From Verrucomicrobiales bacterium (GTDB taxonomy: Bacteria > Verrucomicrobiota > Verrucomicrobiia > Verrucomicrobiales > DEV007): a DNA stretch of 13,402 nucleotides. The translations under genes were made by a program, and so were the position numbers. Numbering within the stretch: position 1 is the stretch's first letter; each line of letters opens with the position of its first letter. The notes below the pieces were generated by a model. It was not told the origin of the DNA. It saw only the letters and a program-made list of their open reading frames with translations, and ran no database searches. The stretch is from contig PAHQ01000103.1 of the NCBI GenBank assembly GCA_002705125.1, positions 1 through 13,402 of the forward strand. The letters are read 5' to 3'. This document shows positions 8,173 to 13,402 of the stretch, one piece after another.

Positions 8173-8202
8173 TTGCAATTAAGTTGTTTGTGAGTGTATT
8201 AT
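8173..8202 (+). promoter_or_regulatory. Candidate promoter giving a near-leaderless DUF1501 transcript
   Basis: TTGCAA (8173-8178) and TATTAT (8197-8202) lie 18 nt apart. The -10 ends 9 nt before ATG 8212, so transcription would start at about 8208-8210, within a few bases of the start codon. This layout makes the upstream in-frame GTG at 8194 unusable as a start and supports ATG 8212. Confidence 0.5.
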
Positions 8203-8211
8203 TGTATTGCA

Positions 8212-9603
8212 ATGCTTGCGGTTAGAGATGGTTTATCATCAGGAAGACGAGATTTTCTTCGCGTCGGAGGATTAGGGCTAGGAGGTCTTAGTTTGGCTGA
8301 TCTCTTAGAGTTTAAAGCGAGAGCTTCCGAGAGTGGAATTTCATTAAAAGACAAGGCTGTCGTTTTTCTTTTTATGCATGGTGGGCCACCACAAACTGAA
8401 ACTTTTGACCCGAAGATGGATGCTCCTGATAACGTGCGAAGTCAGGTCGGTGAAGTTAAGACTAGTATTCCTGGTATTAGCTACGGATCAACGCTTAGGC
8501 GCTTGGCTAGTCATGCTGAAAAAATTACGGTAGTTCGTTCATTTACCACCGGCAATGGAAACCATGATATTAAGCCTATTGTTGGTAATACTTCTCAGGG
8601 AGCTAATCTAGGCTCGTTGTACTCGAGGATAGCTGGTCCTAATCGTAATGACACAGGTATGCCTACCAATGTTGCTCTCTTTCCTAGAGCTGTAGTTCCT
8701 GCATCTCAGGAAAGGAATACAAATTTTGGAAAGTTTGTTTCTACTGGGTCCCTTGGTCAATCTTATGCTCCTTTTGTACCAGGAGGTGATGGAAACTTAC
8801 AGAGAGATATGGTGCTTTCGGTCCCACAGGGAAGGCTTAGTGACAGAAGAGGATTATTGAATAGTGTCGATAATTTAAAAAGAAGAGTTGATCAGAATGG
8901 GGCATTAGATGGAATGACTGGATTCCAAGAGCAAGCCTTCGACACTATTATGGGTGGAGTAGCTGATGCCTTTGATATTTCTGCTGAAGATCCTAAGATA
9001 ATTGAAAGGTATGATACAGCTCCACTTATCCCATACTCCTCAATTAGACGAGTATGGAATAATCATAAGAATTATAGAGACCATGTTAACTCGTTAGGGA
9101 AATTAATGCTTATGGCAAGGAGGCTCGTTGAAAGAGGTTGTGGGTTTGTTACTGTCACTACTAATTTTGTATGGGATTTTCATGCAGACAAAAATAATGC
9201 AACCGTGACTGAGGGCATGCAGTATGTTGGCCGCCCTTTTGATCATGCTGTATCAGCCTTCATAGAAGATATTCATAACAGGGGGCTTCAGGATAAAGTT
9301 CTTTTGGTTTGCTGTGGGGAGATGGGTAGAACTCCAAAATTAAACAATAGGGGAGGGCGTGATCACTGGGGTAAATTAGCACCACTCATGCTTTCTGGTG
9401 GTGGTTTTAGCCATGGTCAGGTGATAGGAGAATCCACTCGAGATGGAGGCGAGCCTAATAGTGATCCAGTAACCATGAATAATTTACTTGGGACTGTGAT
9501 GAATACTCTTATGAATGTTGGCGAGGTTCGGCTCATGGAGAATATTCCTCGGAAAGTTAAATCTTTAATAACTGACTCGGAACCGATTAAGAATCTTTCA
9601 TGA
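8212..9603 (+). CDS. Tat-exported DUF1501 family protein
   Basis: Protein of 463 residues from ATG 8212, chosen because DUF1501 proteins typically begin a few residues before the Tat motif and because the promoter overlaps the earlier GTG at 8194. Seen: twin-arginine signal GRRDFLRVGGLGLGGLSLADLL (residues 11-32), then family blocks FLFMHGGPPQTETFDPK (52-68), FTTGNGNHD, CCGEMGRTPKLNNRGGRDHWG (367-387) and LSGGGFSHGQVIGEST. DUF1501 belongs to the alkaline-phosphatase/sulfatase-like fold group; His, Asp and Glu residues in these blocks (H56, E370, D384, H385) could form a metal site, but no activity is firmly known. In PVC genomes it usually neighbours a DUF1549/DUF1553 cytochrome gene, which is absent here. 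It is divergent from the Gfo/Idh operon with 137 bp between start codons and may share its regulation. Confidence 0.93.
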   Translation: MLAVRDGLSSGRRDFLRVGGLGLGGLSLADLLEFKARASESGISLKDKAVVFLFMHGGPPQTETFDPKMDAPDNVRSQVGEVKTSIPGISYGSTLRRLASHAEKITVVRSFTTGNGNHDIKPIVGNTSQGANLGSLYSRIAGPNRNDTGMPTNVALFPRAVVPASQERNTNFGKFVSTGSLGQSYAPFVPGGDGNLQRDMVLSVPQGRLSDRRGLLNSVDNLKRRVDQNGALDGMTGFQEQAFDTIMGGVADAFDISAEDPKIIERYDTAPLIPYSSIRRVWNNHKNYRDHVNSLGKLMLMARRLVERGCGFVTVTTNFVWDFHADKNNATVTEGMQYVGRPFDHAVSAFIEDIHNRGLQDKVLLVCCGEMGRTPKLNNRGGRDHWGKLAPLMLSGGGFSHGQVIGESTRDGGEPNSDPVTMNNLLGTVMNTLMNVGEVRLMENIPRKVKSLITDSEPIKNLS

Positions 9604-9609
9604 CATATT

Positions 9610-9629
9610 TTTTGAGATTTGCCTCAAAA
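9610..9629. repeat. Inverted repeat overlapping the EF-hand gene promoter
   Basis: TTTTGAG (9610-9616) and CTCAAAA (9623-9629) form a perfect 7-bp inverted repeat with a 6-nt spacer, starting 6 nt after the DUF1501 stop codon. The left arm covers most of the candidate -35 TTGAGA. It could be an operator or a weak terminator. It lacks a GC-rich stem and a proper T-run downstream, which argues against a strong intrinsic terminator. Confidence 0.4.
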
Positions 9630-9642
9630 TTTGGCATATAAT
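9612..9642 (+). promoter_or_regulatory. Candidate leaderless promoter of the EF-hand gene
   Basis: A perfect TATAAT (9637-9642) is preceded by TTGAGA (9612-9617) at a long 19-nt spacing. Only 6 nt separate the -10 from ATG 9649, so a start 7 nt downstream of the -10 would fall on the A of ATG. That predicts a leaderless mRNA. The long spacer is the weak point. Confidence 0.4.
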
Positions 9643-9648
9643 CATATC

Positions 9649-10014
9649 ATGAAAAAGATTACCCAAAATATCATACGACTTTTTGTTATTTCCTCTCTGA
9701 CATGTACCTTTCTAGGTGCAGCTGAAGAAGAAAAAAAGAAGCCTGCAAAAAAGCCAACAAAAACTCCGGAAGAGAGGTTTCAATGGTTAGATAAGGATAA
9801 GGATGGCGGAATTACTATTGAAGAATTAAAGGTCAATCCTTACTGGAAAAAAAAGCCTGATGACGCTGCTAAAATGTTCAAGAAAAAGGACAAAAACTCT
9901 GATGGTAAATTAAGTAAGGAGGAGTTCGTTGCAAAACAGCAACCAAAAAAGAAAAAGGGAGATCAAGCGAAAAAGAAGCAAGGAGCTGATAAAAAGAAGG
10001 AGCAGAAAAAATAA
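9649..10014 (+). CDS. Secreted EF-hand protein with lysine-rich tail
   Basis: Protein of 121 residues from ATG 9649; an in-frame TTG at 9619 is rejected because it would put ten polar residues before the signal peptide and overlap the promoter. Seen: signal peptide (MKKITQNIIR plus a hydrophobic core, ending FLGA about residue 24), a Lys/Pro-rich stretch, then two canonical EF-hand loops: DKDKDGGITIEE (48-59) and DKNSDGKLSKEE (81-92), each with Asp/Asn at positions 1, 3 and 5 and Glu at 12. The tail from about 97 is nearly all Lys, Gln, Glu and Asp. Calcium binding outside the cytoplasm is well supported by the loops; the partner is unknown. The basic tail could bind polyanions such as sulfated polysaccharide (inference). 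It follows the DUF1501 gene by 45 bp but seems to have its own promoter, and it ends before an intrinsic terminator. Confidence 0.87.
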   Translation: MKKITQNIIRLFVISSLTCTFLGAAEEEKKKPAKKPTKTPEERFQWLDKDKDGGITIEELKVNPYWKKKPDDAAKMFKKKDKNSDGKLSKEEFVAKQQPKKKKGDQAKKKQGADKKKEQKK

Positions 10015-10039
10015 ACATTTTCAAAATGTATTAATTATC

Positions 10040-10072
10040 GCGCGGCCTTGTAAAAGGGGTCGTGCTTTTTTT
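10040..10072 (+). terminator. Rho-independent terminator after the EF-hand gene
   Basis: An 8-bp stem pairs GCGCGGCC (10040-10047) with GGTCGTGC (10058-10065), including two G-U pairs in RNA, followed at once by seven T (10066-10072). It lies 25 nt past the stop codon and should end transcription coming from the DUF1501/EF-hand side. Confidence 0.75.
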
Positions 10073-10133
10073 GTAGTATTCATAAAGCCTTGCTGGACAA
10101 ATAAGTAAACTTTAGTCATTGTCATTTGCTTAA

Positions 10134-10640
10134 ATGGTTTCAATAAAAGAGCCCATCCTTCCACCGAACGTTTTATTCAGAGAGTTTGAATCAGGGCGCA
10201 TGAGTCGTGAAGAGTTTCATCAAGCGATGTCTTTTCATGCAATAGAACTTATTGATGAAATGGAAGAGCACAGAAAAAATCCTCTCGAGGCTTTTGTTGA
10301 ATCCATGAGAAACAAGCGTCTCGCTTTTTCTTTAGCCAGAAAGCATGGAGAAATTGCAGTAAGAGAAGTGTTTTCGGTGTTGTCTGATGTTTCAGGATTC
10401 CCTCCTGCTAGATTGCTATGGAATGCAGCTCATCGGCATGTTCCATTGCACTGTTTTATTAGAGCTAAAAAGAAACCAATTTTTAGGGTTCGTTCTTTAG
10501 AGTTAAAGAAAAACTCTGCAAAAATTGACATTGAATATCAATTTGATAATGCTTCTAGAATGACCCGTGAACGTTTCTTATTGAAGAGAGGTTGGCATGG
10601 TAATCTTTACATGGAAGATCGTTTGATTTTTAACAAATAA
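10134..10640 (+). CDS. Conserved-looking cytosolic protein, unknown function
   Basis: Protein of 168 residues with no signal peptide or membrane segment. The N-terminal two thirds are predicted helical and charged: FREFESGRMSREEFHQAMSFH (15-35) resembles the short helix-turn-helix spacing of regulatory or scaffold proteins but matches no motif I can name. It continues with IDEMEEHRKNPLEAFVESMRNKR (39-61) and a hydrophobic segment around FPPARLLWNAAHRHVPLHCF (88-107). The C-terminal part (about 110-168) alternates charged and hydrophobic residues and looks strand-rich (RVRSLELKKNSAKIDIEYQF; MEDRLIFNK). I do not recognise a family. It sits alone between two hairpin terminators and so is probably a single-gene transcript. 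TGGACA at 10094-10099 is a possible -35, but the -10 at the expected place is poor (CATTGT), and no Shine-Dalgarno is seen. Confidence 0.72.
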   Translation: MVSIKEPILPPNVLFREFESGRMSREEFHQAMSFHAIELIDEMEEHRKNPLEAFVESMRNKRLAFSLARKHGEIAVREVFSVLSDVSGFPPARLLWNAAHRHVPLHCFIRAKKKPIFRVRSLELKKNSAKIDIEYQFDNASRMTRERFLLKRGWHGNLYMEDRLIFNK

Positions 10641-10668
10641 AAAAGGGCGCCTGAATAGACGCCCTTTT
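10641..10668. terminator. Hairpin terminator shared by two convergent genes
   Basis: A perfect 9-bp stem, AAAAGGGCG (10641-10649) with CGCCCTTTT (10660-10668), encloses a 10-nt loop and begins right after the stop codon at 10638-10640. Read on the minus strand it is followed by TTTTTTATTT, a better U-run than on the plus strand (only four T). It is therefore probably strongest for the YHS-like gene, while also serving the upstream plus-strand gene. Confidence 0.8.
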
Positions 10669-10689
10669 GAAATACTATGTAATGATTTT

Positions 10690-11055
10690 CTATTTAGTCT
10701 TTTTCTGAACTTTAGCTAATAGCGCTTTAGGATCTGCTTTGCCTTTCTTTACGCACTTACCACAGCAAACAGCTATAGTGACCTTAGACTCTTTAGCAGC
10801 GGCTTTACCACTGAAAGCACATTTGCCGTCTTCAGCTTTTGATACTTTTTCTGCGTAAGCAGTTGGGTCTTTTTCAAATTTATCTACACATTTACCGCAG
10901 CAGAACTTAGCGACGTATTCTACACTATTTGAACCGTCTACGTCTTTACCGCTGAAAGGGCATGTTTTATTAATGCAATCATCTGCGAGAGCTGATGATA
11001 ATGATATTGAGGCAAAGCCAATTATTGTTAATGTGAATTGAAGAAAAGTTTTCAT
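10690..11055 (-). CDS. Secreted tandem YHS-like cysteine-cluster protein, probable metal binder
   Basis: Protein of 121 residues. A signal peptide (1-24, ending SALA before DDC) is followed by two copies of a YHS/TRASH-like unit. Copy 1: C32-PFSGK, then VEYVAKF-C52-C53-GK-C56, then DKFEKDPTAYAEKV. Copy 2: C79-AFSGK, then KVTIAV-C97-C98-GK-C101, then KKGKADPKALLAKV. The C-x-x-SGK plus CCGKC arrangement matches single YHS-like domains in PVC bacteria, which are thought to bind metal ions such as copper; C27 is an additional cysteine just after the signal peptide. The second copy has lost the aromatic residue of KFEKDP (here KGKADP) and is two residues shorter between its cysteine groups, so the copies have diverged. 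Function and metal are not established. It has its own strong promoter and a terminator 21 nt after the stop codon. Confidence 0.82.
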   Translation of the reverse strand: MKTFLQFTLTIIGFASISLSSALADDCINKTCPFSGKDVDGSNSVEYVAKFCCGKCVDKFEKDPTAYAEKVSKAEDGKCAFSGKAAAKESKVTIAVCCGKCVKKGKADPKALLAKVQKKTK

Positions 11056-11064
11056 AATTCTCTG

Positions 11065-11093
11065 ATAATAATATATTTAACCAAATCAGTCAA
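11065..11093 (-). promoter_or_regulatory. Strong sigma-70-like promoter of the YHS-like gene
   Basis: The minus strand has TTGACT (11088-11093) and TATTAT (11065-11070) separated by exactly 17 nt, each a 5/6 match. Only 9 nt separate the -10 from ATG 11055, so the transcript would have a leader of about 2-4 nt. The AGAGAA just before ATG would then be mostly untranscribed and could not act as a ribosome binding site. Confidence 0.65.
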
Positions 11094-11127
11094 AATAACT
11101 TATTTAGTCTAAAAAGCTTTAAAAAGC

Positions 11128-12561
11128 CTAATTTCCTGCAAGTTCTGGGTAAATTGGCCCTAATTCTAGCGTGTCGCCTGAATCTTTCTGCAGTTTGATT
11201 AATTCATTAAAAAGACTTTTCATTTTTTTCTGAGAGCCAGGTTGTTTTGAAATGTCCTTCATTTCTTCTGGATCATTTTTGAGATTGAATAGTAAGGCCT
11301 TTTTTACTTTAGGAAAGAGAAGTAGTTTGTGGTTTCCTGAAACAACCATTCTTTGGAAATTCACATAAGTCCCATAAACGCTTTTAAGGCCACCTGGTTT
11401 TCCATTTTTAATCATAGGTAATAAACTATTAAATTGAACGTGATTTGGCTTGTCTGCTTCAGCAAGGTCAAGGGAAGTTGCCATTACATCTTGGAAATAA
11501 ATAGGGGAGTGATTCTTTTTATCTTTCTCGACCCCAGGTCCAGTTACAATAAAAGGGACCCTTACACTATGATCATAAAGATTTTGTTTTCCGAGTAGTC
11601 CGTGATGTCCTACTGAAAGACCATGATCGGCAGTGAAAAAGATATAAGTATTTTTAGTCTGACCAGTTTTTTCCAAATGTTTTAAGATTCTCCCAATTTG
11701 AAAATCCATGTGTGTAATTATTGCATAGTACTCTCTTCGATTGACTTGAACGGCATGCTTTGTTCTCGGAAAAGGAGCAAGTTTTTCGTCACGGAGACCT
11801 TTTCCGCTACCGATTTCTTCTTTCCAAGGGTGCTCTTTCATAAAGCTTTTGGGTAGTTTTATTTTATCGGTAGGATACATGTCGACAAACTCCTGCGGAG
11901 CTTGACGCGGGTCGTGTGGTGCATTGAAAGCAATGTACATGAAGAATGGATCATCTGTTTTTTTGGAAGCATTTAAATAACTAATAGCGTCATCGGCTAC
12001 TACTTCTGACCAATGCTTTCCGCCTGCCCAGAATCCACCAAATTTTGGGTCGCTAGGATCCCATGGGTCAGTGCCATCAGCGAGTGGTCTATTATAACCT
12101 TCCGATGTTTGCCTTGGCATGCCTCCTCGGATGTTTCTTGCTGTATGAAAGAGGTGATTCGCATCCGCTTTGATATGCCATTTTCCAGTGAAGAATGTTT
12201 CATAACCTGCTTTTGCCATCAGTTGAGGCCATAGCTTGCCATCTAGTGATTTTTTGAGTTCTTTTTCAGAATTTTTTGCGTGCCAAATATGTTTCCCAGT
12301 AATGAGCATCGTTCTACTGGCTACGCAGACAGCTCCATGGTATCCCCCCATATTATAGGCGTGAGTAAATGTCGTCCCTTTCTTAACTAATTTGTCTAAG
12401 TGTGGCGTTTTAATTTCATCATTATTCAATGATCCGATAGTCTTGTAACACTGGTCATCTGCAAATATGAAGAGGATGTTAGGTTTATTAGTTCCTTGCA
12501 GGCTTGTGCTAAGAATTGAAACTGCCAGAAAATGAAGAAGATAGGTCAGAGTTTTATTCAT
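11128..12561 (-). CDS. Exported type I sulfatase (S1 family)
   Basis: Protein of 477 residues with a signal peptide (1-22, hydrophobic, before GTNKPNILFIFADDQ). It hydrolyses sulfate esters; the fold and residues are those of formylglycine sulfatases: metal ligands D35 and D36, the activation motif C79-V-A-S-R83 (C-x-[PA]-S-R, C79 becoming formylglycine), K127 and H129 (GKWHIK), H216 (APHDPR), D312 and H313 (TADHGLSVGHHG), and K325 in GKQNLYDHSVRVPF. All key residues are present and length is normal, so it should be active if matured. No maturase gene (anSME or FGE) lies in the window. It resembles choline-sulfatase/iduronate-sulfatase-like groups, but the subfamily and substrate cannot be assigned by eye; sulfated polysaccharide is likely for this kind of organism. 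The C-terminal part has the usual LLFNLKNDPEEMKDI element. No Shine-Dalgarno precedes ATG 12561. Confidence 0.95.
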   Translation of the reverse strand: MNKTLTYLLHFLAVSILSTSLQGTNKPNILFIFADDQCYKTIGSLNNDEIKTPHLDKLVKKGTTFTHAYNMGGYHGAVCVASRTMLITGKHIWHAKNSEKELKKSLDGKLWPQLMAKAGYETFFTGKWHIKADANHLFHTARNIRGGMPRQTSEGYNRPLADGTDPWDPSDPKFGGFWAGGKHWSEVVADDAISYLNASKKTDDPFFMYIAFNAPHDPRQAPQEFVDMYPTDKIKLPKSFMKEHPWKEEIGSGKGLRDEKLAPFPRTKHAVQVNRREYYAIITHMDFQIGRILKHLEKTGQTKNTYIFFTADHGLSVGHHGLLGKQNLYDHSVRVPFIVTGPGVEKDKKNHSPIYFQDVMATSLDLAEADKPNHVQFNSLLPMIKNGKPGGLKSVYGTYVNFQRMVVSGNHKLLLFPKVKKALLFNLKNDPEEMKDISKQPGSQKKMKSLFNELIKLQKDSGDTLELGPIYPELAGN

Positions 12562-12569
12562 CGAAGAAT

Positions 12570-12588
12570 CTTATAACGTCATATTATA
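12570..12588 (-). promoter_or_regulatory. Candidate -10 elements of the sulfatase gene
   Basis: Two possible minus-strand -10 elements are seen: a perfect TATAAT (12583-12588), which would give a leader of about 14 nt, and TATAAG (12570-12575), only 8 nt from ATG 12561, which would give a near-leaderless mRNA. Neither has a good -35 at 16-18 nt, so the choice is open and an activator may be needed. Confidence 0.3.
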
Positions 12589-12683
12589 AATTTACACTTA
12601 AATTCGCGGAAATTGTTCTATTTTTTTATTAGAAAAGAAAACAATGGGTTTTACTAATTTAAGATATGTTGACGGTAAAATTC

Positions 12684-12692
12684 TGCTACAAT
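12684..12692 (+). promoter_or_regulatory. Extended -10 promoter of the right-edge membrane protein gene
   Basis: TGCTACAAT is an extended -10 (TGn plus a 5/6 -10) ending 14 nt before ATG 12707; extended -10 promoters can work with no -35, and none is evident at 17 nt. A TTGACG at 12669-12674 is too close (12 nt) to serve as its -35. The predicted leader is about 8 nt. Confidence 0.4.
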
Positions 12693-12706
12693 GAAACCAA
12701 CTTCAT

Positions 12707-13402
12707 ATGCCAAGCAAATTACCAGACCCCAAACCAAAGAGGAGTAATGAGTCTCAAGATTCTGAATCTGATGAGAAGGAAAAAAATTATACCCCTTCTA
12801 ATGATAAGAGGAGCTCAGATTTAGAGATTGAAGAAGTTTCCAAGAATCCGGAGGTTGAAAAAAATGAAAAAACTTACACTCCTCCAAATGATTTAGGCTT
12901 ACCAATGGCCAAATTCATTCCTGAGGATTTGCTGAAGAATGCTTTGCAACAAGCTGCAGGTTCTTGGGAGAAAGACAATGACCCAGAGCTCAAGGTAAAA
13001 CGCATAAAGCCAAGGACTTTGTTTATTGTAGGTTCTTTGATTTTCATTATGCTCTGTTGGGTATTGTATGAGATGGTTTCTGACAGGGCCCCTGTGGAAC
13101 AAGGTCAAGGTATTATTAAAGTGCCTTTACCTACTGAGTTTGTGGCTCGGGAAGATGAACTGAAGAGTAACGCTACAAATTTCTTAGCAGCTAAAAATTG
13201 GAGTGATGCATTGCCATATGTAAGATCTAGTCCAGGTATTGAGAATAAACTTAGAATTCATCAAGACCGTTCACCTAAGGAGCCAGTTGGCGTGAATCTT
13301 TTTCAGCCGATTGATGTTATAAAGGTGAGAGGTGGAAATATTTTATACTTGCTTGGCCTGCAAGATGAGAATGAGAAGTTCACAAAGTTATATTTCACAG
13401 AG
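12707..13402 (+). CDS. Bitopic membrane protein of unknown function (partial, runs off right edge)
   Basis: An open frame from ATG 12707 continues to the last base (232 residues seen, 3' end missing). Residues 1-103 are very polar and charged, without a signal peptide, hence cytoplasmic. They hold an imperfect repeat: EKEKNYTPSND (23-33) and EKNEKTYTPPND (51-62). One transmembrane helix follows (about 104-123, LFIVGSLIFIMLCWVLYEMV), preceded by the basic KVKRIKPR, which fits an N-in orientation. The extracytoplasmic part contains FLAAKNWSDALPYVRSSPG (159-177), similar to a motif I recall in unnamed PVC membrane proteins, and a strand-rich end (PIDVIKVRGGNILYLLGLQD). I do not recognise a named family. 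It is divergent from the sulfatase with 145 bp between start codons. An extended -10 promoter supports this start. Confidence 0.75.
   Translation, partial: MPSKLPDPKPKRSNESQDSESDEKEKNYTPSNDKRSSDLEIEEVSKNPEVEKNEKTYTPPNDLGLPMAKFIPEDLLKNALQQAAGSWEKDNDPELKVKRIKPRTLFIVGSLIFIMLCWVLYEMVSDRAPVEQGQGIIKVPLPTEFVAREDELKSNATNFLAAKNWSDALPYVRSSPGIENKLRIHQDRSPKEPVGVNLFQPIDVIKVRGGNILYLLGLQDENEKFTKLYFTE

Noticed and set aside
8161..8193. A ten-codon ATG frame upstream of the DUF1501 gene as a leader peptide
   Set aside because: It overlaps the candidate promoter and would not be in the transcript; no ribosome binding site or attenuator structure is seen.
8194..8211. GTG 8194 as the DUF1501 start
   Set aside because: It lies within the promoter spacer next to the -10 and adds six residues not expected before the Tat motif.
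9619..9648. TTG 9619 as the EF-hand protein start
   Set aside because: It would put ten extra polar residues before a normal MKK signal peptide and sits upstream of the -10.
11111..11127. AAAAAGC repeats and AAAGCTTT palindrome downstream of the sulfatase gene as a terminator
   Set aside because: The stem would be short and almost entirely A-T; not a convincing intrinsic terminator.
12899..13108. A 69-codon minus-strand frame inside the right-edge gene
   Set aside because: The plus-strand frame is open over the whole 696 bases with a clear membrane helix; the minus-strand frame shows no features.
1..13402. tRNA, rRNA, CRISPR, insertion sequence, phage or defence genes
   Set aside because: No matching structures, repeats or protein families were seen; gaps between genes are under 200 bases.

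Overview
The window looks like chromosomal DNA from an AT-rich member of the PVC superphylum, most likely a marine Verrucomicrobiota. This rests on the protein families rather than any marker gene: a Tat-exported DUF1501 protein, a ThuA / PVC-type dehydrogenase fusion, a Gfo/Idh/MocA oxidoreductase, an exported S1 sulfatase, a membrane-anchored prenyltransferase/squalene-oxidase-repeat protein with a glycine-rich linker, and a YHS-like cysteine protein. No rRNA, tRNA, CRISPR, insertion sequence or phage gene was seen, and no gene-free stretch exceeds 300 bases.

Layout, left to right. Positions 1-101 are AT-rich with no supportable gene. A heme A synthase gene (105-1082, +) faces a membrane-anchored alpha/alpha-toroid protein (1093-2643, -) across only 10 bp. 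A 187 bp divergent region follows, then a small lipoprotein (2831-3334, +), which converges on a two-gene minus-strand operon across 25 bp. That operon encodes a cytoplasmic Gfo/Idh/MocA oxidoreductase (6944-8074) and, 14 bp downstream, a 1189-residue exported multidomain protein (3360-6929). The larger protein joins ThuA, a dehydrogenase beta-propeller, HEAT-like helices, a CBM-like jelly roll and a C-terminal blue-copper domain. Divergent from the operon is the DUF1501 gene (8212-9603, +), followed by a secreted EF-hand protein (9649-10014, +), a terminator, and an unrecognised cytosolic protein (10134-10640, +). A hairpin at 10641-10668 separates the latter from a secreted tandem YHS-like protein (10690-11055, -). 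An exported sulfatase (11128-12561, -) and a divergent bitopic membrane protein cut by the right edge (12707-13402, +) complete the window.

How the genes may work together (inference): the centre looks like carbohydrate oxidation machinery. The Gfo/Idh protein and the ThuA module recall ThuA/ThuB-type 3-keto-sugar chemistry. The exported propeller could oxidise a sugar and pass electrons to its own type-1 copper domain, where related PVC proteins usually carry a CxxCH heme. The sulfatase fits use of sulfated polysaccharides. Heme A synthase indicates an aa3-type terminal oxidase in the cell.

The most interesting points are the copper-ended ThuA/dehydrogenase fusion with its Gfo/Idh partner; several promoters placed so that transcription would start at or within a few bases of the start codon, with almost no Shine-Dalgarno sequences; and residue substitutions at usually conserved positions in heme A synthase (His to Asn) and in the Gfo/Idh protein (EKP to TVP).
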